Assembly (NCBI GenBank): GCA_020866945.1
Contig: JAJBVW010000034.1
Location: 288-6,718 of the forward strand
Direction of reading: 5' to 3'
Origin: Oscillospiraceae bacterium
GTDB taxonomy: Bacteria; Bacillota; Clostridia; Oscillospirales; Oscillospiraceae
Length of the DNA: 6,431 nucleotides
Part shown: in pieces, positions 6,301-6,431 of the stretch
Numbering within the stretch: position 1 is the stretch's first letter
Layout of the letters: the number at the start of each line of letters is the position of its first letter
Notes under the pieces: model-generated
What the model saw: only the letters and a program-made list of their open reading frames with translations
Told to the model about the DNA's origin: nothing
Databases searched by the model: none
Position numbers and translations under genes: made by a program

Positions 6301-6431
6301 ACCGCCGCTGTCGCCGTTGACCCCGCCGCTTACACTGCCGACTGGGCTGGTTATCAGGCTTACTGCATTGACTGCCTGGGCAACTCCACCAATGAGGAAG
6401 TGGCTGAAATGGCCATTGCCGAGATCGAGAC
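3313..6431 (+). CDS. Large secreted beta-helix surface protein with BspA-like N-terminal segment (partial, C-terminus off right edge)
   Basis: At least 1039 residues are present and the frame is open at the right edge. Residues 1-23 are a signal peptide (MKKLVS, hydrophobic core, VFA|SD), followed by a SGEAS-rich linker (28-44). Residues 114-146 resemble a BspA-type leucine-rich repeat, with the FPEELGYIADSAIHDF and WVIPATV landmarks. Residues 192-265 look like an Ig/InlB-B-repeat-style beta-sandwich, with EGYKIASITVDGV followed by YTFSADSS and VEAEFVE. From about 425 to 700 come beta-helix coils such as IYATGSGLAIINGGDI (500-515), with six Cys between 617 and 691. An acidic helical insertion occupies 699-758. 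The C-terminal block (NGDF 882-885, WTG 904-906, GSVWTVT 930-936) matches the upstream paralog, and a second ASGEA linker (984-988) precedes a putative helix with CIDC (1018-1021). No catalytic site is seen; an extracellular adhesive or structural role is inference. After codon 3, I see no TTA, CTA or TCA codon, which suggests strong codon selection and high expression. Confidence 0.9.
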   Translation, partial: MKKLVSVILILAMVMMMGVSVFASDEASGEASTSASSEASSAAEAPVVEISGPTTAEQSGWMYTEEDGVITIIQAPQSVKSEMVVLVPGYIGTETVDALGDGGAVMSNNKLEGTYVLFPEELGYIADSAIHDFNDTIAWVIPATVEVSDSPWLSCSGYVITEEGSSAAAAAEFNGKETVSMDGCTAFVVAPGENGTITPAGTYYVPEDAYGLSTELTVSAAEGYKIASITVDGVTTTFDELTQEFTLVYTFSADSSAVEAEFVELGEDEAETRSFSTGEEYSYVDIVDGAVAEGTELPEDLYEVQNPNTSVTDYVHALGVSTGVYYVYEDSLYEEVYCSQASDEVEYLTKAEVINGIYETEGLVYGEDYDIIRLHNYYANITSGPSSGVVIMYCTYLYKLVDETSEDGSVLDGETVYSADNVDHASVFVQGTGSYTIDNLTVFCYTSGRGPSESGNFYGVGSQVHVDGGTEGKITTSDIHYDTATLVLNQPQILGTNNSIYATGSGLAIINGGDIFACSSGGHGPYVSQGGQIVINVEGTNLINEDGSINITDPEATEIPDYSYAAMTQDEDGANVLDITEHPDDVTVIVSGLDAGTALATDKGGGTIVANRVVTKCYGLRSAGVYTIGYSESWVYVFNSNCTSNLDAALCSASAGYGYAFNCRLQGCMGIKVRASGTSGTEDAGIWVENCRVSAYYDAEEEENAYLVGSPDEFLALIGEEAGIEPQGEDETYAEYLTRADEALYQYIVEEGNSYGTSMNIFIDSANTPHYNENGILWWYLDRSKTPGYSGGNKFAVIYSDGSPAVVNITASLLVNDNYTYYGPESEWWNGLTEEEQSYYTPADNLIASAENGGQLNVTFTDENSSTYWDVTGASDETCEMNGDFYVGGKSTNGINATFINSEWTGTIIFEEPSSEEDTIGTAYIVLTEGSVWTVTEECTVNGLTVDETSTIIGTVTENADGTYTITPSEEATSSIEATEDAAASGEADASAEVEETAAVAVDPAAYTADWAGYQAYCIDCLGNSTNEEVAEMAIAEIE

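Overview
The window reads as chromosomal DNA from a low-to-mid GC Gram-positive bacterium of the Clostridia, probably an intestinal Oscillospiraceae-type organism. This is inferred from several things: strong AGGAGG-type ribosome binding sites, sigma-A-like promoters in AT-rich spacers, GC-rich coding sequence with C/G-ending codons, and two large Ala/Ser/Glu-rich secreted proteins of a style common in gut Firmicutes. No marker gene fixes the species.

Layout, left to right. (1) Positions 1-742, minus strand: the N-terminal 247 residues of a zinc-dependent medium-chain alcohol dehydrogenase, running off the left edge, with its own promoter and ribosome binding site. (2) Positions 743-997: a divergent AT-rich spacer with one promoter facing left (774-802) and one facing right (936-964). 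I see no gene or convincing signal between them. (3) Positions 998-3049, plus strand: a complete 683-residue secreted, very acidic protein predicted to be a right-handed beta-helix, closed by a strong intrinsic terminator (3067-3111). (4) Positions 3112-3312: an AT-rich spacer holding an extended -10 promoter, a 13-bp RNA hairpin capped by UUCG in the 5' leader, and a near-perfect Shine-Dalgarno sequence. (5) Positions 3313-6431, plus strand: at least 1039 residues of a second, larger secreted beta-helix protein that runs off the right edge.

The two secreted proteins are distant paralogs. They share a signal peptide followed by an SGEAS-type low-complexity linker, beta-helix coils, a Tyr/Glu-rich acidic insertion, a C-terminal block with GDF...WTG...GSVWxVT landmarks, and a second ASGE-type linker after it. 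They are separate transcription units, since each has its own promoter and a terminator lies between them. A role on or outside the cell surface (adhesion, matrix, glycan or host contact) is inferred from export and fold only; no catalytic site is visible. The dehydrogenase is divergently transcribed and has no evident functional link to the pair.

The most notable items are the tandem paralogous surface-protein locus and the structured leader of the second gene. I found no mobile element, CRISPR array, tRNA or rRNA.
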